A stretch of 64,000 nt of DNA from Streptomyces griseoloalbus (GTDB taxonomy: Bacteria > Actinomycetota > Actinomycetes > Streptomycetales > Streptomycetaceae): positions 186,001-250,000 of the forward strand of contig BMUD01000002.1 of NCBI GenBank assembly GCA_014650015.1, given 5' to 3'. How positions within the stretch are numbered: the first letter of the stretch is position 1; each line of letters starts with the position of its first letter. The notes beneath the pieces are model-generated. The model was given only the letters and a program-made list of their open reading frames with translations. It was not told the origin of the DNA and made no database searches. The translations under genes and the position numbers were made by a program. Shown piece after piece: positions 1 through 8,051 of this stretch.

Positions 1-1275
1 GGCCAGGGCCGCGAGACCCGTGCCGGCGACCGCGCGGGTGCGGGAGGCACCGGAGGTGTCGACGGCCGTCTCGCGCAGCGCGGCCAGCGGTGCGGTGCGC
101 CCGGCGCGTACGGCGGGCAGCAGGGCGGAGCCCAGACAGACCACCACGCCGACCGCGAGCGGAAGCAGCAGCGACACCGCGCCGATCACCAACGCACCCT
201 CGGGGAAGGGAAAACCGATCGCCGGGAACAGCGCCTGGAGTCCCGCCGCGATGCCGATGCCGCCCGCCAGTCCGGCCGCCGACGCGGTCACGGCCACCAC
301 GCCCGCCTCCACGAGGGTGGCCGCGGTGACCTGGCGGCGCGAGGCGCCCAGCGCCCGCAGCAGGGCGTTCTCGCGGGTGCGCTGCGCGACGACGATCGCG
401 AAGGTGTTGTGGATGGAGAAGGTCGCCACCAGCAGGGCGACACCGGAGAACACCAGCAGGAAGAGCGTGAAGATGCCCAGGAACTGGCCGGAGATCATCT
501 CGTTGTTCTCCTCGGCCGACTGCCGGCCGGTGACGGCCTCGACGCCTTCGGGAAGTGCCGGGGTGAGCCGGTCGACCAGTTCGTCCTGGCTCACCCCGGG
601 TCCGGCCCGCACCAGGATGCTCGCGGCCTCGCCGGCCCTGGCCGTCAGGTACTTCTCGGCGTCGGCCCGGGTCATACCGGTGAAGGTCACCTGTGCCATG
701 CCGTCCTCCCCGCCGAAGGTGGCGAGCCCGACGATGGTCACCTCGACCGGGTCGGGGGTGCGCAGCACGGTCGTGTCGCCGATGTCCAGGCCGCCCCGCT
801 CGGCGGTGCCGCGGTTCACCACGACCTCCCCGGACTTTCGCGGGGCGCGGCCCTGGGCGAGTCGGTACGGGTTGAGCGCGGGGTCGGCGATCCAGTTGCC
901 GGCGACCGTGGGCGGCCCCTGCCCGCCGATCGGCTCGCCGTCCGCCGCGACGAGCTGTCCGGCGCCCTGGATGTCGGGGGCTGCCGCGGCGACGCCCGGG
1001 ACCCGCTCGACGGTACGCACCAGATCCGCGGCGACCGGCTGACGTACCCCCTGGCTTTCCCCGGGTGTGGTGATGGCGTCGGCGCTGCGGACGACGGCGT
1101 CGGTGCCGGCGGCCGCGTTGCCGAACATGCTGTCGAAGCTCGCGCGCAGCGTGTCGCCCATGACGAGGGTCCCGGCCAGGAAGGCCACGCCCAGGAACAC
1201 GGCGAGGAACGTCCCGGCGAAGCGGCGCTTGTGGGCGCGCAGGGAGGACACGCTCAGGCGTAGGGAGGTGTTCAT
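1..1275 (-). CDS. ABC transporter permease, FtsX/MacB type (partial)
   Basis: Membrane permease half of an ABC exporter, cut by the left window edge, so 425 N-terminal codons are visible. The protein starts MNTSLRLSVSSLRAHKRR, has a first membrane segment at about residues 20-42, then a periplasmic-type MacB domain of about 200 residues. Further membrane segments follow the motif QFLGIFTLFLLVFSGVALLV. The RTRENALLRALGASRRQV stretch is the cytoplasmic coupling motif typical of FtsX permeases. The ATG overlaps the TGA of the ATPase gene by 4 bases (ATGA), so the two are translationally coupled. Streptomyces members of this family are usually about 850 residues, so roughly half should lie outside. 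The substrate cannot be told from sequence; lipids or peptides are common for the family. Confidence 0.93.
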   Translation of the reverse strand, partial: MNTSLRLSVSSLRAHKRRFAGTFLAVFLGVAFLAGTLVMGDTLRASFDSMFGNAAAGTDAVVRSADAITTPGESQGVRQPVAADLVRTVERVPGVAAAAPDIQGAGQLVAADGEPIGGQGPPTVAGNWIADPALNPYRLAQGRAPRKSGEVVVNRGTAERGGLDIGDTTVLRTPDPVEVTIVGLATFGGEDGMAQVTFTGMTRADAEKYLTARAGEAASILVRAGPGVSQDELVDRLTPALPEGVEAVTGRQSAEENNEMISGQFLGIFTLFLLVFSGVALLVATFSIHNTFAIVVAQRTRENALLRALGASRRQVTAATLVEAGVVAVTASAAGLAGGIGIAAGLQALFPAIGFPFPEGALVIGAVSLLLPLAVGVVVCLGSALLPAVRAGRTAPLAALRETAVDTSGASRTRAVAGTGLAALA

Positions 1276-2024
1276 GAGGGCACCTCGAAGGCTTTCATCC
1301 GGTCCAGGACCGCGTCGGCGGTCGGGACTTCCATCCGGTCGACCAGGCGCCCGTCGGCCAGGAAGACCACCTCGTCGGCGTGGGCCGCGGCGACCGGGTC
1401 GTGGGTGACCATGACGACGGTGCGACCGGTCTGCCGTACGGCGTTGCCGAGCAGCCCGAGCACCTCCTCGCCGGAGCGGGAGTCGAGGTTGCCGGTCGGC
1501 TCGTCGGCGAAGACCACGTCCGGCCGGCCGGCGAACGCCCGTGCCACCGCGACGCGTTGCCGCTGCCCGCCGGACAGCTCGGCGGGCCGGTGCCGCAGCC
1601 GGTCACGCAGGCCCACGACGTCGATCAGGGTGTCGATCCACTCGGGGTCTCCCCCGTCGCCCGCGAGATCGAGCGGCAGGGTGATGTTCTCGGCGACGGT
1701 GAGCGTCGGCACCAGGTTGTAGGCCTGGAACACGAAACCCACGCGGTCGCGGCGCAGCAGGGTGAGGCGGCGGTCGTCGAGGCCGCCCAGTTCGGTGGCG
1801 CCGATCCAGGCGGCTCCACGGGTGAGGGTGTCCAGTCCGGCCGCGCAGTGCAGCAGGGTGGACTTGCCGGAGCCCGAAGGCCCCATGACGGCGGTGAAGC
1901 GGGCGGCCGGGAAGGTCACGCTGACCCCGTCCAGGGCCCGTACGGCGGTGTCGCCGGCGCCGTACACCTTGACGGCGTCGACGACCCGGGCGGCGGTCCG
2001 GGTGCCGGTGGTCGTGGTGGTCAT
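1272..2024 (-). CDS. ABC transporter ATP-binding protein (MacB/LolD-like)
   Basis: Cytoplasmic ATPase of 250 residues that powers the adjacent FtsX-type permease. It shows Walker A GPSGSGKST near residue 48, the Q-loop region FVFQAYNLVPTLT, the signature LSGGQRQRVAVARA, Walker B VVFADEPTGNLD and the H-loop VMVTHD. This is the MacB/LolD family layout, where the pair forms a mechanotransmission-type exporter rather than a classical importer. The start is the ATG that overlaps the stop of the SHOCT gene by 4 bases, and the stop overlaps the permease start. A longer upstream reading frame exists but has no support because the SHOCT gene occupies it. The three genes form one coupled operon divergent from a TetR regulator. 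Confidence 0.95.
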   Translation of the reverse strand: MTTTTTGTRTAARVVDAVKVYGAGDTAVRALDGVSVTFPAARFTAVMGPSGSGKSTLLHCAAGLDTLTRGAAWIGATELGGLDDRRLTLLRRDRVGFVFQAYNLVPTLTVAENITLPLDLAGDGGDPEWIDTLIDVVGLRDRLRHRPAELSGGQRQRVAVARAFAGRPDVVFADEPTGNLDSRSGEEVLGLLGNAVRQTGRTVVMVTHDPVAAAHADEVVFLADGRLVDRMEVPTADAVLDRMKAFEVPS

Positions 2025-2302
2025 GCCGCACCGCCCCTGCCGTCGCGGCCGAACCGCTCGTCCAGGACGGACAGCCGGCGCCAGTACTCGTCCTCGTCGA
2101 TCTCGCCGGAGGCGAAGCGGTGACCGAGCACCGCGAGGGGGGAGTTCTCCTCCACCGTGGGTCGTTCGGGTCCGCGGCGTCCGCGCCACACCGTGCGGCG
2201 CAGCAGCGCGATGCCGCCGCCGATGACCAGGGCCCAGATCACGGGCAGGAACAGGATCCACGGGCCGGGCCCGCCGTCGCCGAAGTGCGCCAGGGTCTGC
2301 AT
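2021..2302 (-). CDS. SHOCT domain membrane protein
   Basis: A 93-residue protein with one membrane helix (about residues 14-34, PWILFLPVIWALVIGGGIAL) and a C-terminal SHOCT motif at about residues 62-85 (LGHRFASGEIDEDEYWRRL). SHOCT domains are short C-terminal modules thought to aid oligomerisation. Here it leads the exporter operon and overlaps the ATPase start (ATGA), so it is probably made in stoichiometry with the pump. The ATG at 2302 is chosen because GAGGAG lies about 9 bases upstream; a longer frame extends into the divergent promoter and would cross the TetR operator. No enzymatic function is expected. Confidence 0.88.
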   Translation of the reverse strand: MQTLAHFGDGGPGPWILFLPVIWALVIGGGIALLRRTVWRGRRGPERPTVEENSPLAVLGHRFASGEIDEDEYWRRLSVLDERFGRDGRGGAA

Positions 2303-2472
2303 GATCGTCAACTCCTCGGGTGCGGTGTCTCGTCGCTCCTTGCGCGACACCTCGAGCGTCGTCCCGCGAGGGGTGTCCGGTCGTCGTACGGCCAGCGGCA
2401 CTGCGCATACCTCCCGGGGAGTACGCGGAGGGCGGGGGCCTGCTCCCGCCCCGCTCCCGAACACCTCGACTT

Positions 2473-2494
2473 CTGTACCTACTGGTATGTACAG
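2473..2494. promoter_or_regulatory. Palindromic operator for the TetR regulator
   Basis: A 22-base inverted repeat with outer arms CTGTAC/GTACAG. In all, 18 of 22 positions are self-complementary. It ends 7 bases before the TetR start codon, which is the usual place for an autoregulatory TetR operator, and it lies in the shared divergent region with the SHOCT-ABC operon. Binding is inferred from position and symmetry. Confidence 0.7.
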
Positions 2495-2501
2495 TGGGGG
2501 C

Positions 2502-3083
2502 ATGAGCACTTCGGAGCGACTCATCGAGTCCACCCGCGCGCTGCTGTGGGAGCGCGGCTACGTGGGCACCAGCCCGAAGGCGATCCTGGAGCGGGCGGGC
2601 GCGGGCCAGGGCAGCATGTACCACCACTTCAAGGGGAAGCCCGACCTCGCGCTGGCCGCGATCCGGCGCACCGCCGAGGAGATGCGGGCCACCGCCGCGG
2701 GAGTACTCGACGGCCCGGGCACGCCGTACGAGCGCATCGAGGCGTATCTGCTGCGCGAGCGCGACGTGCTGCGCGGTTGTCCGGTGGGGCGGCTGACCAT
2801 GGACCCGGACGTGATCGCCGACGACGCGTTGCGCGCCCCGGTGGACGAGACGCTGGACTGGCTGCGCGCGCGACTCGCCGGGATCGTCGAAGAGGGGCGG
2901 GAACAGGGCGAGTTCGCGCCCGGCCTGGACAGTGAGGAGATCGCGGCGGCCGTCGTGGCGACCGTCCAGGGCGGCTATGTGCTCGCCCGCGCCTCCGGCT
3001 CCCCCGCCGCCTTCGACGCGGGTGTGCGCGGCCTGCTCGCACTGCTCGCACCGCAGGATCGACAGCCCCGAACACGTCCCTGA
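2502..3083 (+). CDS. TetR/AcrR family transcriptional regulator
   Basis: A 193-residue repressor. The N-terminal helix-turn-helix is at about residues 5-50 (ERLIESTRALLWERGYVG and GAGQGSMYHHFKGKPDLA), followed by an all-helical ligand and dimer domain with the TetR C-terminal pattern CPVGRLTMD. The ATG at 2502 is preferred; longer frames run through the operator. It is followed after 21 bases by the DUF4865 gene, so it probably controls the downstream pair, itself and perhaps the divergent ABC-SHOCT operon. The ligand is unknown. YxxG/CPxG-type members often sense small electrophiles or lipophilic compounds, but that is family knowledge, not visible here. Confidence 0.92.
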   Translation: MSTSERLIESTRALLWERGYVGTSPKAILERAGAGQGSMYHHFKGKPDLALAAIRRTAEEMRATAAGVLDGPGTPYERIEAYLLRERDVLRGCPVGRLTMDPDVIADDALRAPVDETLDWLRARLAGIVEEGREQGEFAPGLDSEEIAAAVVATVQGGYVLARASGSPAAFDAGVRGLLALLAPQDRQPRTRP

Positions 3084-3104
3084 CTCCGGCCCGGGAGGCC
3101 CTCG

Positions 3105-3689
3105 TTGCACGCCCTGCAGTACGAACTCACCCTGCCCGCCGACTACGACATGCGGATCGTCCGGGACCGCGTGGCCCGTCGTGGACATCTGCTCGACGCG
3201 TGGCAGGGCCTCGGCGTCAAGGCGTATCTGGTGCGCGAACGCGGGGTGCACGGCTCGCCGGTCAACCAGTACGCGCCGTTCTACCTGTGGAACACGGCGG
3301 AGGGCATGAACGCCTTCCTCTGGGGCGGCGGTTTCCAGGGGATCGCCGACGACTTCGGGCGCCCCCCGGTACGCCAGTGGACGGGCCTGGCGCACGAGGA
3401 CGGGGTGGCTGCGGATGCCCCGGCGGTCGCCGCCGTACGGCACCGGTGTCCCGTGCCGGACGGGGTGCGGGTGGGCGAGGTGGCCGAGGAGGCGGTCCGC
3501 GCGTGCGGGCGGCTGGCCGGGACGGACGGTGTGGTGCTCGCGGCGTCCGCCGTGGACACCGCCCGCTGGGAGCTGGTGCACTTCTCCCTCTGGCGGCATG
3601 ACGCCCCGCGGACGGACGGCGAGGTCTTCCAGGTGCTGCACCTGTCGGCGCCGGAGCGGGACCGGCTGCCCCGGGGACGCCAGTGGTGA
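3105..3689 (+). CDS. DUF4865 family protein
   Basis: A 194-residue cytoplasmic protein matching the DUF4865 family, with the characteristic runs MHALQYELTLPADYDMRIV, VRERGVHGSPVNQYAPFYLW and AFLWGGGFQGIADDFGRP. No catalytic motif is evident. The fold is probably a dimeric alpha-beta-barrel/EthD-like module, to judge from the regular alternation and the YAPFYLW segment, but this is inference. The start is TTG at 3105 with GGGAGG upstream. Its TGA overlaps the next start (GTGA), so it is translationally coupled to a phosphotriesterase-family hydrolase under a TetR regulator. The two may work on the same compound. No function has been assigned to the family that I can recall. Confidence 0.85.
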   Translation: MHALQYELTLPADYDMRIVRDRVARRGHLLDAWQGLGVKAYLVRERGVHGSPVNQYAPFYLWNTAEGMNAFLWGGGFQGIADDFGRPPVRQWTGLAHEDGVAADAPAVAAVRHRCPVPDGVRVGEVAEEAVRACGRLAGTDGVVLAASAVDTARWELVHFSLWRHDAPRTDGEVFQVLHLSAPERDRLPRGRQW

Positions 3690-4594
3690 ACGCGGTCCGC
3701 ACCGTGCTCGGCGATGTGCCGCCCGGGCACCTGGGCGTGTGCGACGCGCACGACCACCTGTTCCTCAGCAGTCTCCGGCTCCCCGGTGAGGAGCTGCGCA
3801 GCCGTTCCGCGGCGCGCGCGGAGCCGGCGGCGTTCCGGGAGCGCGGCGGCGGGAGCGTGGTGCAGTGGACTCCGTACGGGATGGGGCGCCGGGCCGCCGA
3901 TCTGCCCGCGCTGTCCCGCGGGACCGGAGTGCACGTGGTCGCCGCGACCGGACTGCACCAGGCGGTGCACTACGACGAGGAGACGCTCACGCGACTGCGT
4001 GGCCGGCTCGCGCGGCTCTTCGTGTCCGAACTGACCGAGGGCATCGGCACGTCGGGGGTCCGGGCGGGATTCATCGAAGTCGCGGGCGGTTTCCACGCCC
4101 TGGACGAGCACGCCCGCCGGACGCTGTCGGCTGCGGCCGAGGCGCACCACGCCACGGGGGCGACCGTCGCCGTGCACCTGGAGCTGGGCACCGGCGCGCT
4201 GGACGTACTGGAGCTGCTGTGCCGCCGGCTGGCGGTTCCCCCACACCGGGTGGTGCTGGGGCATCTCAACCGCTGTCCCGATCCGGTGGTGCACCGGCAG
4301 GCCGCGGAGAGCGGCTGCTATCTGGCGTTCGACGGCCCGTCACGCGCCCACCACACCACCGACTGGCGGCTGCCGGACGCCGTACAAGCCCTGGTCGAGG
4401 CGGGTTTCGGCGGCCGGCTGCTGCTGGGCTGCGACACCACGACCGCCACCGCCCGCTCGGTGGACGGCGGTCCCGGTATGCCGTATCTGCTCGACCGGCT
4501 GCGGCCCCGGCTGGCTCAGGCCGTCGGTGCGGAGGCGGTGGACCGCATCCTCACCGGGAATCCCGGCCGGGCCTTCGCCGTGGACTGGCGGTGA
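3686..4594 (+). CDS. Phosphotriesterase-family metal-dependent hydrolase
   Basis: A 302-residue amidohydrolase-superfamily TIM barrel of the phosphotriesterase/lactonase type. Metal ligands fit H22 and H24 (CDAHDHLFL), the bridging residue in GFIEVAGG (Glu instead of the carbamylated Lys of classic PTE), His in AVHLELG, His in VLGHLNR and Asp in LGCDTTT. These enzymes hydrolyse lactones, phosphoesters or related substrates in the cytoplasm. The GTG at 3686 overlaps the DUF4865 stop by 4 bases; a second GTG one codon earlier (3683) is also possible. It ends the TetR-led operon. The Glu-for-Lys bridging ligand is known in phosphotriesterase-homology proteins, so substrate should not be guessed from PTE itself. 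Confidence 0.86.
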   Translation: MNAVRTVLGDVPPGHLGVCDAHDHLFLSSLRLPGEELRSRSAARAEPAAFRERGGGSVVQWTPYGMGRRAADLPALSRGTGVHVVAATGLHQAVHYDEETLTRLRGRLARLFVSELTEGIGTSGVRAGFIEVAGGFHALDEHARRTLSAAAEAHHATGATVAVHLELGTGALDVLELLCRRLAVPPHRVVLGHLNRCPDPVVHRQAAESGCYLAFDGPSRAHHTTDWRLPDAVQALVEAGFGGRLLLGCDTTTATARSVDGGPGMPYLLDRLRPRLAQAVGAEAVDRILTGNPGRAFAVDWR

Positions 4595-4615
4595 CGTCCG
4601 GCCGGGCGCCCGCGG

Positions 4616-5038
4616 TCAGGTGGCCGCCTGGTCGCTGTCCCTCATCGCGCCCCAGCCGTGCCAGCGTTCGACCTCGACCCAGGCGCTGACCCGGGCACGC
4701 TTCCGGTCCGGGTACGGGCCACCGGTGTAGTGCCGGGCGAGGCGGTCGATGTCGGCCAGACCCGTGTCGTCGCGCAGGTCGACGACGCGGCCGAGCAGGG
4801 TGACGTGGGTGTACCAGTCGTCCTCGGCCAGGACGGTGAGGGTGACGCGCGGTTCGCGCCGCAGGTGCTGCAGACGGACCCGGCCCTCGTCGAGGTTGAT
4901 CAGCGCGCGGCCGTCCTCCCACAGGTACCAGGTGGGCGTGGAGACGGGTGCGCCGTCGGAGCGGATCGTGGCCATGACGCAGGGGTTCGGCCGGCGCAGC
5001 AGGGCGTCGGCCTCGGGGGGCAGCGGGGGCTTGGACAC
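4616..5038 (-). CDS. PPOX-class F420/FMN-dependent oxidoreductase
   Basis: A 140-residue split-barrel flavin/F420-binding protein. The pattern PCVMATIRSDGAPVSTPTWY, then INLDEGRVRLQHLRREPRV, and the C-terminal RHYTGGPY is typical of the FDOR-B/PPOX class in actinobacteria. These proteins reduce diverse substrates with F420H2 or bind haem/biliverdin derivatives, and act as dimers in the cytoplasm. It starts at GTG 5038 with GAGGAG about 7 bases upstream. It stands alone, convergent with the phosphotriesterase gene (21 bases between stops). The physiological substrate is not predictable. Confidence 0.86.
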   Translation of the reverse strand: MSKPPLPPEADALLRRPNPCVMATIRSDGAPVSTPTWYLWEDGRALINLDEGRVRLQHLRREPRVTLTVLAEDDWYTHVTLLGRVVDLRDDTGLADIDRLARHYTGGPYPDRKRARVSAWVEVERWHGWGAMRDSDQAAT

Positions 5039-5074
5039 TACGGACTCCTCGGTGTGCTCGACGGTGGTTGCGGT

Positions 5075-5112
5075 CCGGTGGTGTGCGGGCCGGTGGTGTG
5101 CGGGCCGGTGGT
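5075..5112. repeat. Short tandem repeat, 15-bp unit, about 2.5 copies
   Basis: Exact tandem copies of CCGGTGGTGTGCGGG begin at 5075 and 5090, with a partial third at 5105. The array lies between two minus-strand genes and touches the stop codon of the dehydrogenase gene. It is probably replication slippage in non-coding DNA. Confidence 0.85.
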
Positions 5113-6002
5113 CAGGTGGTGGGGCCGTCGCCGAAGCTGGCGTAGTAGGCGGCGGCCATGTCCTCGTCGCCGTGGCCCAGGTCCGCGGCCCGCTCCAGTC
5201 GCTCGGCGCTCGCGGCGGCCACGTCCAGGCGGACGCCGTGCCGTTCGCCGGCCCGCACGATCAGTCCGGCGTCCTTGGCGGCGGTGGTCACCGCGAACTG
5301 GGCCGGGGACAGCCGCTCCTCCAGGATCAGAGCGGCCTTGGCCCGCAGATAGCCCATGTCGAGGGGGCCGCCGGCGATGAGGTCGAAGAAGGCGTCCGGT
5401 GCGACGTCGAGGGCCTTGGCCAGGGCGAGGGTCTCGCCGGCTGCGGCGGTGGCCGCGAGCACCCAGCTGTTGGCGACCAGCTTCAGGCGGGTCGCGCTGC
5501 CCGTCGCGCCGTCCTCCCCGGTCCACACGGTGCGGGCGCCGACGGCGTCGAACACCGGGGTCACCCTGTCCCGGCCCTCGGCGGGTCCGGCGGCGAGCAC
5601 GGTCAGCTGTCCGGCCTCGGCGGGCTGACGGGTGCCCAGGACCGGGGCGTCGTAGAAGAGCAGGCCGTGCTCGTGGGCGAAGCCGGCCAGGTCGGCGACG
5701 CCCTCGATGCCCGCGGTGGTGGACTGCGCCCAGGCGGTCCCGGGGCGCAGCGCGGGGGCCGCCCCACGCATCGTCTCCAGGGTGGCGGGGCCGTCGTGCA
5801 GCATGGTCAGCACGACGTCGGCGGACTCGACGGCCTCGGCGGGGGTGTCGGCGATGTGCGCGCCGTCGGCGGCGAGCGGGTCGGCCTTCGCGCGGGTGCG
5901 GTTCCAGGCACGGACGGTGTGTCCGGCGCGGGCGAGGTTGCGCGCCATCGCGGCGCCCATGATGCCGGTGCCCAGGACGCTGACGGTGAGCTGGTGGGTC
6001 AT
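5112..6002 (-). CDS. NAD(P)-dependent beta-hydroxyacid dehydrogenase (3-hydroxyisobutyrate dehydrogenase family)
   Basis: A 296-residue enzyme that oxidises or reduces beta-hydroxyacids or imines. It has an N-terminal Rossmann motif (VLGTGIMGAAMARNL, residues 9-23), a cofactor-specificity region AWNRTRAKA (Arg suggests NADP), and a substrate loop DAPVLGTRQPAEAGQLTVL where family members read DAPVSGG. The catalytic Lys is in LKLVANSW. VLGTRQP in place of VSGG suggests a substrate unlike 3-hydroxyisobutyrate. Closely related actinobacterial proteins include imine-reductase-like members, so that is an alternative. The ATG overlaps the ROK gene stop (ATGA), implying co-translation with the ROK protein. 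Confidence 0.88.
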   Translation of the reverse strand: MTHQLTVSVLGTGIMGAAMARNLARAGHTVRAWNRTRAKADPLAADGAHIADTPAEAVESADVVLTMLHDGPATLETMRGAAPALRPGTAWAQSTTAGIEGVADLAGFAHEHGLLFYDAPVLGTRQPAEAGQLTVLAAGPAEGRDRVTPVFDAVGARTVWTGEDGATGSATRLKLVANSWVLAATAAAGETLALAKALDVAPDAFFDLIAGGPLDMGYLRAKAALILEERLSPAQFAVTTAAKDAGLIVRAGERHGVRLDVAAASAERLERAADLGHGDEDMAAAYYASFGDGPTT

Positions 6003-7273
6003 GACGTCGGCTTTCTGTCGGTCGGGCTGTCATCCTGGGCGAGTGCCCCGAGAGGGTCGTCCAGCACCGGCTGCCAGGCGAGTTCCGCCGCGCCGACCAG
6101 GCTGTTGTGATCCAGGGTGCAGGCGAGGATCGGGACGCCGCCGCTGCGGCCCCACAGGCTGCGGTCGGCGACGACGGCGCGTAGCCGGTCCGGGTCGGCC
6201 TCCAGCAGGGTGCGGTGCAGGCCGCCGAGGATGATCCGGTCCGGGTTGAGGATGTTCACCAGGCCGGCCAGGCCGAGGCCGAGGCGGTCGATGAGGGCCG
6301 CGGTGGCGGTGCGTACGCCCGGGTCGTCGTACTGGCCGCGGATCAGGTCGTCGGCCTGCTTCAGCAGGGACATCTCGGGGCCGGGGGCGCGTCCCGCCGC
6401 GGTGAGGAGGGCCAGCGGGTCCGCCTCGACGTCCAGGCAGCCGCGGCTGCCGCAGTGGCAGGGCCGGCCCTCGGGGTTGACGGTGAGGTGGCCGACCTCC
6501 AGGGCGAGACCCGCACTGCCCGAGTGCAGGCGGCCGTCGAGCACCAGGGCGCCGCCCACACCCCGGTGGCCGGTGGCCACGCACAGCAGATCGCGGGAGC
6601 CGCGCCCGGCGCCGTGCCGGTGTTCGGCGAGGGCGGCGAGGTTGACGTCGTTGGCCGCGAAGGCGGGCCCTTGGAGGCCGGCCGCGCGCACCTGCTCGGC
6701 GAAGATCTCCCGGACCGGTGCGCCCGCGGGCCAGGCCAGGTGCAGGGGGTTGAGTGCCAGCCCTTCCGGTTCGGCCACCGCCGAGGGCACGGCGAGCCCG
6801 GCGCCCACGCACCGCCGCCCGGTCTCCCGCAGCAGCTCGGCGCCGGCCGCGACGACGGAACCGAGGACCTTCGCCGGGTCGGCGTCGACGACCTCGCAGC
6901 CGGGCGCCGTGGCGACGATCCGGCCGCCCAGCCCGACCAGGGCCGCCCGGAAGCCGTCGGCGTGCACCTGCGCGGCGAGCGCCACGGGGCCGTCCTCGGC
7001 GACGGACAGCCGGTGCGAGGGGCGTCCCTGCGAACCGGCCGCGGCACCGGGCCGGGCGTCCACCTTGATCAGCCCGAGCGCCTCCAGCTCGGCGGCGACC
7101 GCTCCGGCCGTCGCGCGGGTCACACCGAGCTCTGCGGTGAGCACCGCGCGGGTCGGGGCGCGTCCGGTGTGCACGAGCTCCAGCGCGGGCCCGAGCGCGC
7201 CGCGCCCCCGGTCCAACCGCGTCCTCGAGGTGGTCCCTTCCCCCGCCGGCCGGGGGTCCGCCTTCCCGCTCAT
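5999..7273 (-). CDS. ROK family transcriptional regulator/sugar kinase
   Basis: A 424-residue ROK protein with an N-terminal winged helix (about residues 25-75, APTRAVLTAELGVTRATAGA) and a C-terminal kinase-fold domain. The zinc motif is visible as GHLTVNPEGRPCHCGSRGCL, and NPDRIILGG marks the second lobe. The canonical N-terminal DIGGTK phosphate motif is absent, which fits a repressor (XylR/NagC type) rather than an active kinase. It starts at ATG 7273, and its stop overlaps the dehydrogenase start, so it probably senses the sugar or polyol handled by that enzyme. Ligand unknown. Confidence 0.9.
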   Translation of the reverse strand: MSGKADPRPAGEGTTSRTRLDRGRGALGPALELVHTGRAPTRAVLTAELGVTRATAGAVAAELEALGLIKVDARPGAAAGSQGRPSHRLSVAEDGPVALAAQVHADGFRAALVGLGGRIVATAPGCEVVDADPAKVLGSVVAAGAELLRETGRRCVGAGLAVPSAVAEPEGLALNPLHLAWPAGAPVREIFAEQVRAAGLQGPAFAANDVNLAALAEHRHGAGRGSRDLLCVATGHRGVGGALVLDGRLHSGSAGLALEVGHLTVNPEGRPCHCGSRGCLDVEADPLALLTAAGRAPGPEMSLLKQADDLIRGQYDDPGVRTATAALIDRLGLGLAGLVNILNPDRIILGGLHRTLLEADPDRLRAVVADRSLWGRSGGVPILACTLDHNSLVGAAELAWQPVLDDPLGALAQDDSPTDRKPTS

Positions 7274-7344
7274 GAAGGCGAGTCTCCCATGATCCGCAAC
7301 CGGAGCGGGTCGGATCCGGTCCGGCGTGAGGGGCCCGGCCGGCC

Positions 7345-7995
7345 CTACAGCCCGCTGACCCGCAGCGTGATGCTGAGCCGTCCGGTCAGGCCCAACTCCG
7401 GGGGTGCCGTGCCCGCGTGCACCCGGGGAACGCCGTGGTACGCGAACCGGGACGGGCCGCCGAAGACGAACAGGTCGCCGCTGCGCAGCTCGACATCCGT
7501 CCAGGGGCGGGTCCGGGTCCGCGTGTTGCCGAAGCGGAACACGCACATGTCGCCGAGGCTCAGTGACACCACGGGCGCGTCGGCCTTCTCGTCGCTGTCG
7601 CGATGCATGCCCATGCGGGCGCCGGCGTCGTAGAAGTTGATGAGGGCGATGTCGTACGCGGCCCCGCGCGCGGACCCGGCCCCGAGCGCGTCGGTCACCG
7701 CGCGGCGGCCCAGTTCGCCGAGCCGGGCGGGGAACGGCTTCACCGGCGCGCCGTCGCCGTCGACGACGGTCGGGGCATAGCCGTACGGATACCAGTGGCG
7801 GCCGAGGCACACCTGCCGGGCGGTCATGGTGCCGCCGCCGGGCGTGCGGACGGTGCGCAGTCCGGCGGGCGGCCTGGCCCACTCCCGGCAGGCGGCCAGC
7901 AGCTCGCGCTGCTCTCGCGCGTCCAGCCAGTCCGGCACGTGCACCGCGCCGGGCGCGATCTCGCCGCGCGTCCTGGGAAACAGCTCGGCCTCCAT
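7345..7995 (-). CDS. alkB: Alpha-ketoglutarate-dependent dioxygenase AlkB
   Basis: A 216-residue Fe(II)/2-oxoglutarate dioxygenase that removes alkyl groups from DNA or RNA bases by oxidation. The iron ligands are HRD in GARMGMHRDSDEK and the distal His in FAYHGVPRV. The 2-oxoglutarate-binding Arg pair is in RLSITLRVSG near the C-terminus. LFPRTRGEIAPGAVHVPDWL at the start and WYPYGYAP in the substrate lid match E. coli-type AlkB. ATG 7995 is chosen (AGGA 8 bases upstream); ATG 8004 and GTG 8016 are in-frame alternatives. No ada or alkA gene is near, so adaptive regulation is not evident. Confidence 0.93.
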   Translation of the reverse strand: MEAELFPRTRGEIAPGAVHVPDWLDAREQRELLAACREWARPPAGLRTVRTPGGGTMTARQVCLGRHWYPYGYAPTVVDGDGAPVKPFPARLGELGRRAVTDALGAGSARGAAYDIALINFYDAGARMGMHRDSDEKADAPVVSLSLGDMCVFRFGNTRTRTRPWTDVELRSGDLFVFGGPSRFAYHGVPRVHAGTAPPELGLTGRLSITLRVSGL

Positions 7996-8036
7996 GCCTC
8001 CCATCCTGCCGGACACACCGTGAGCTGGGGCTCGGC

Positions 8037-8042
8037 TAGCCT
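8037..8042 (+). promoter_or_regulatory. Putative -10 box of a leaderless transcript
   Basis: TAGCCT lies 9 bases before the ATG of the methyltransferase gene. No Shine-Dalgarno sequence is visible in between, so the mRNA may start at or very near the AUG. The same arrangement appears at 28344 (TAGCCT) and 63056 (TAGGCT). Confidence 0.5.
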
Positions 8043-8051
8043 GGCAGCACG

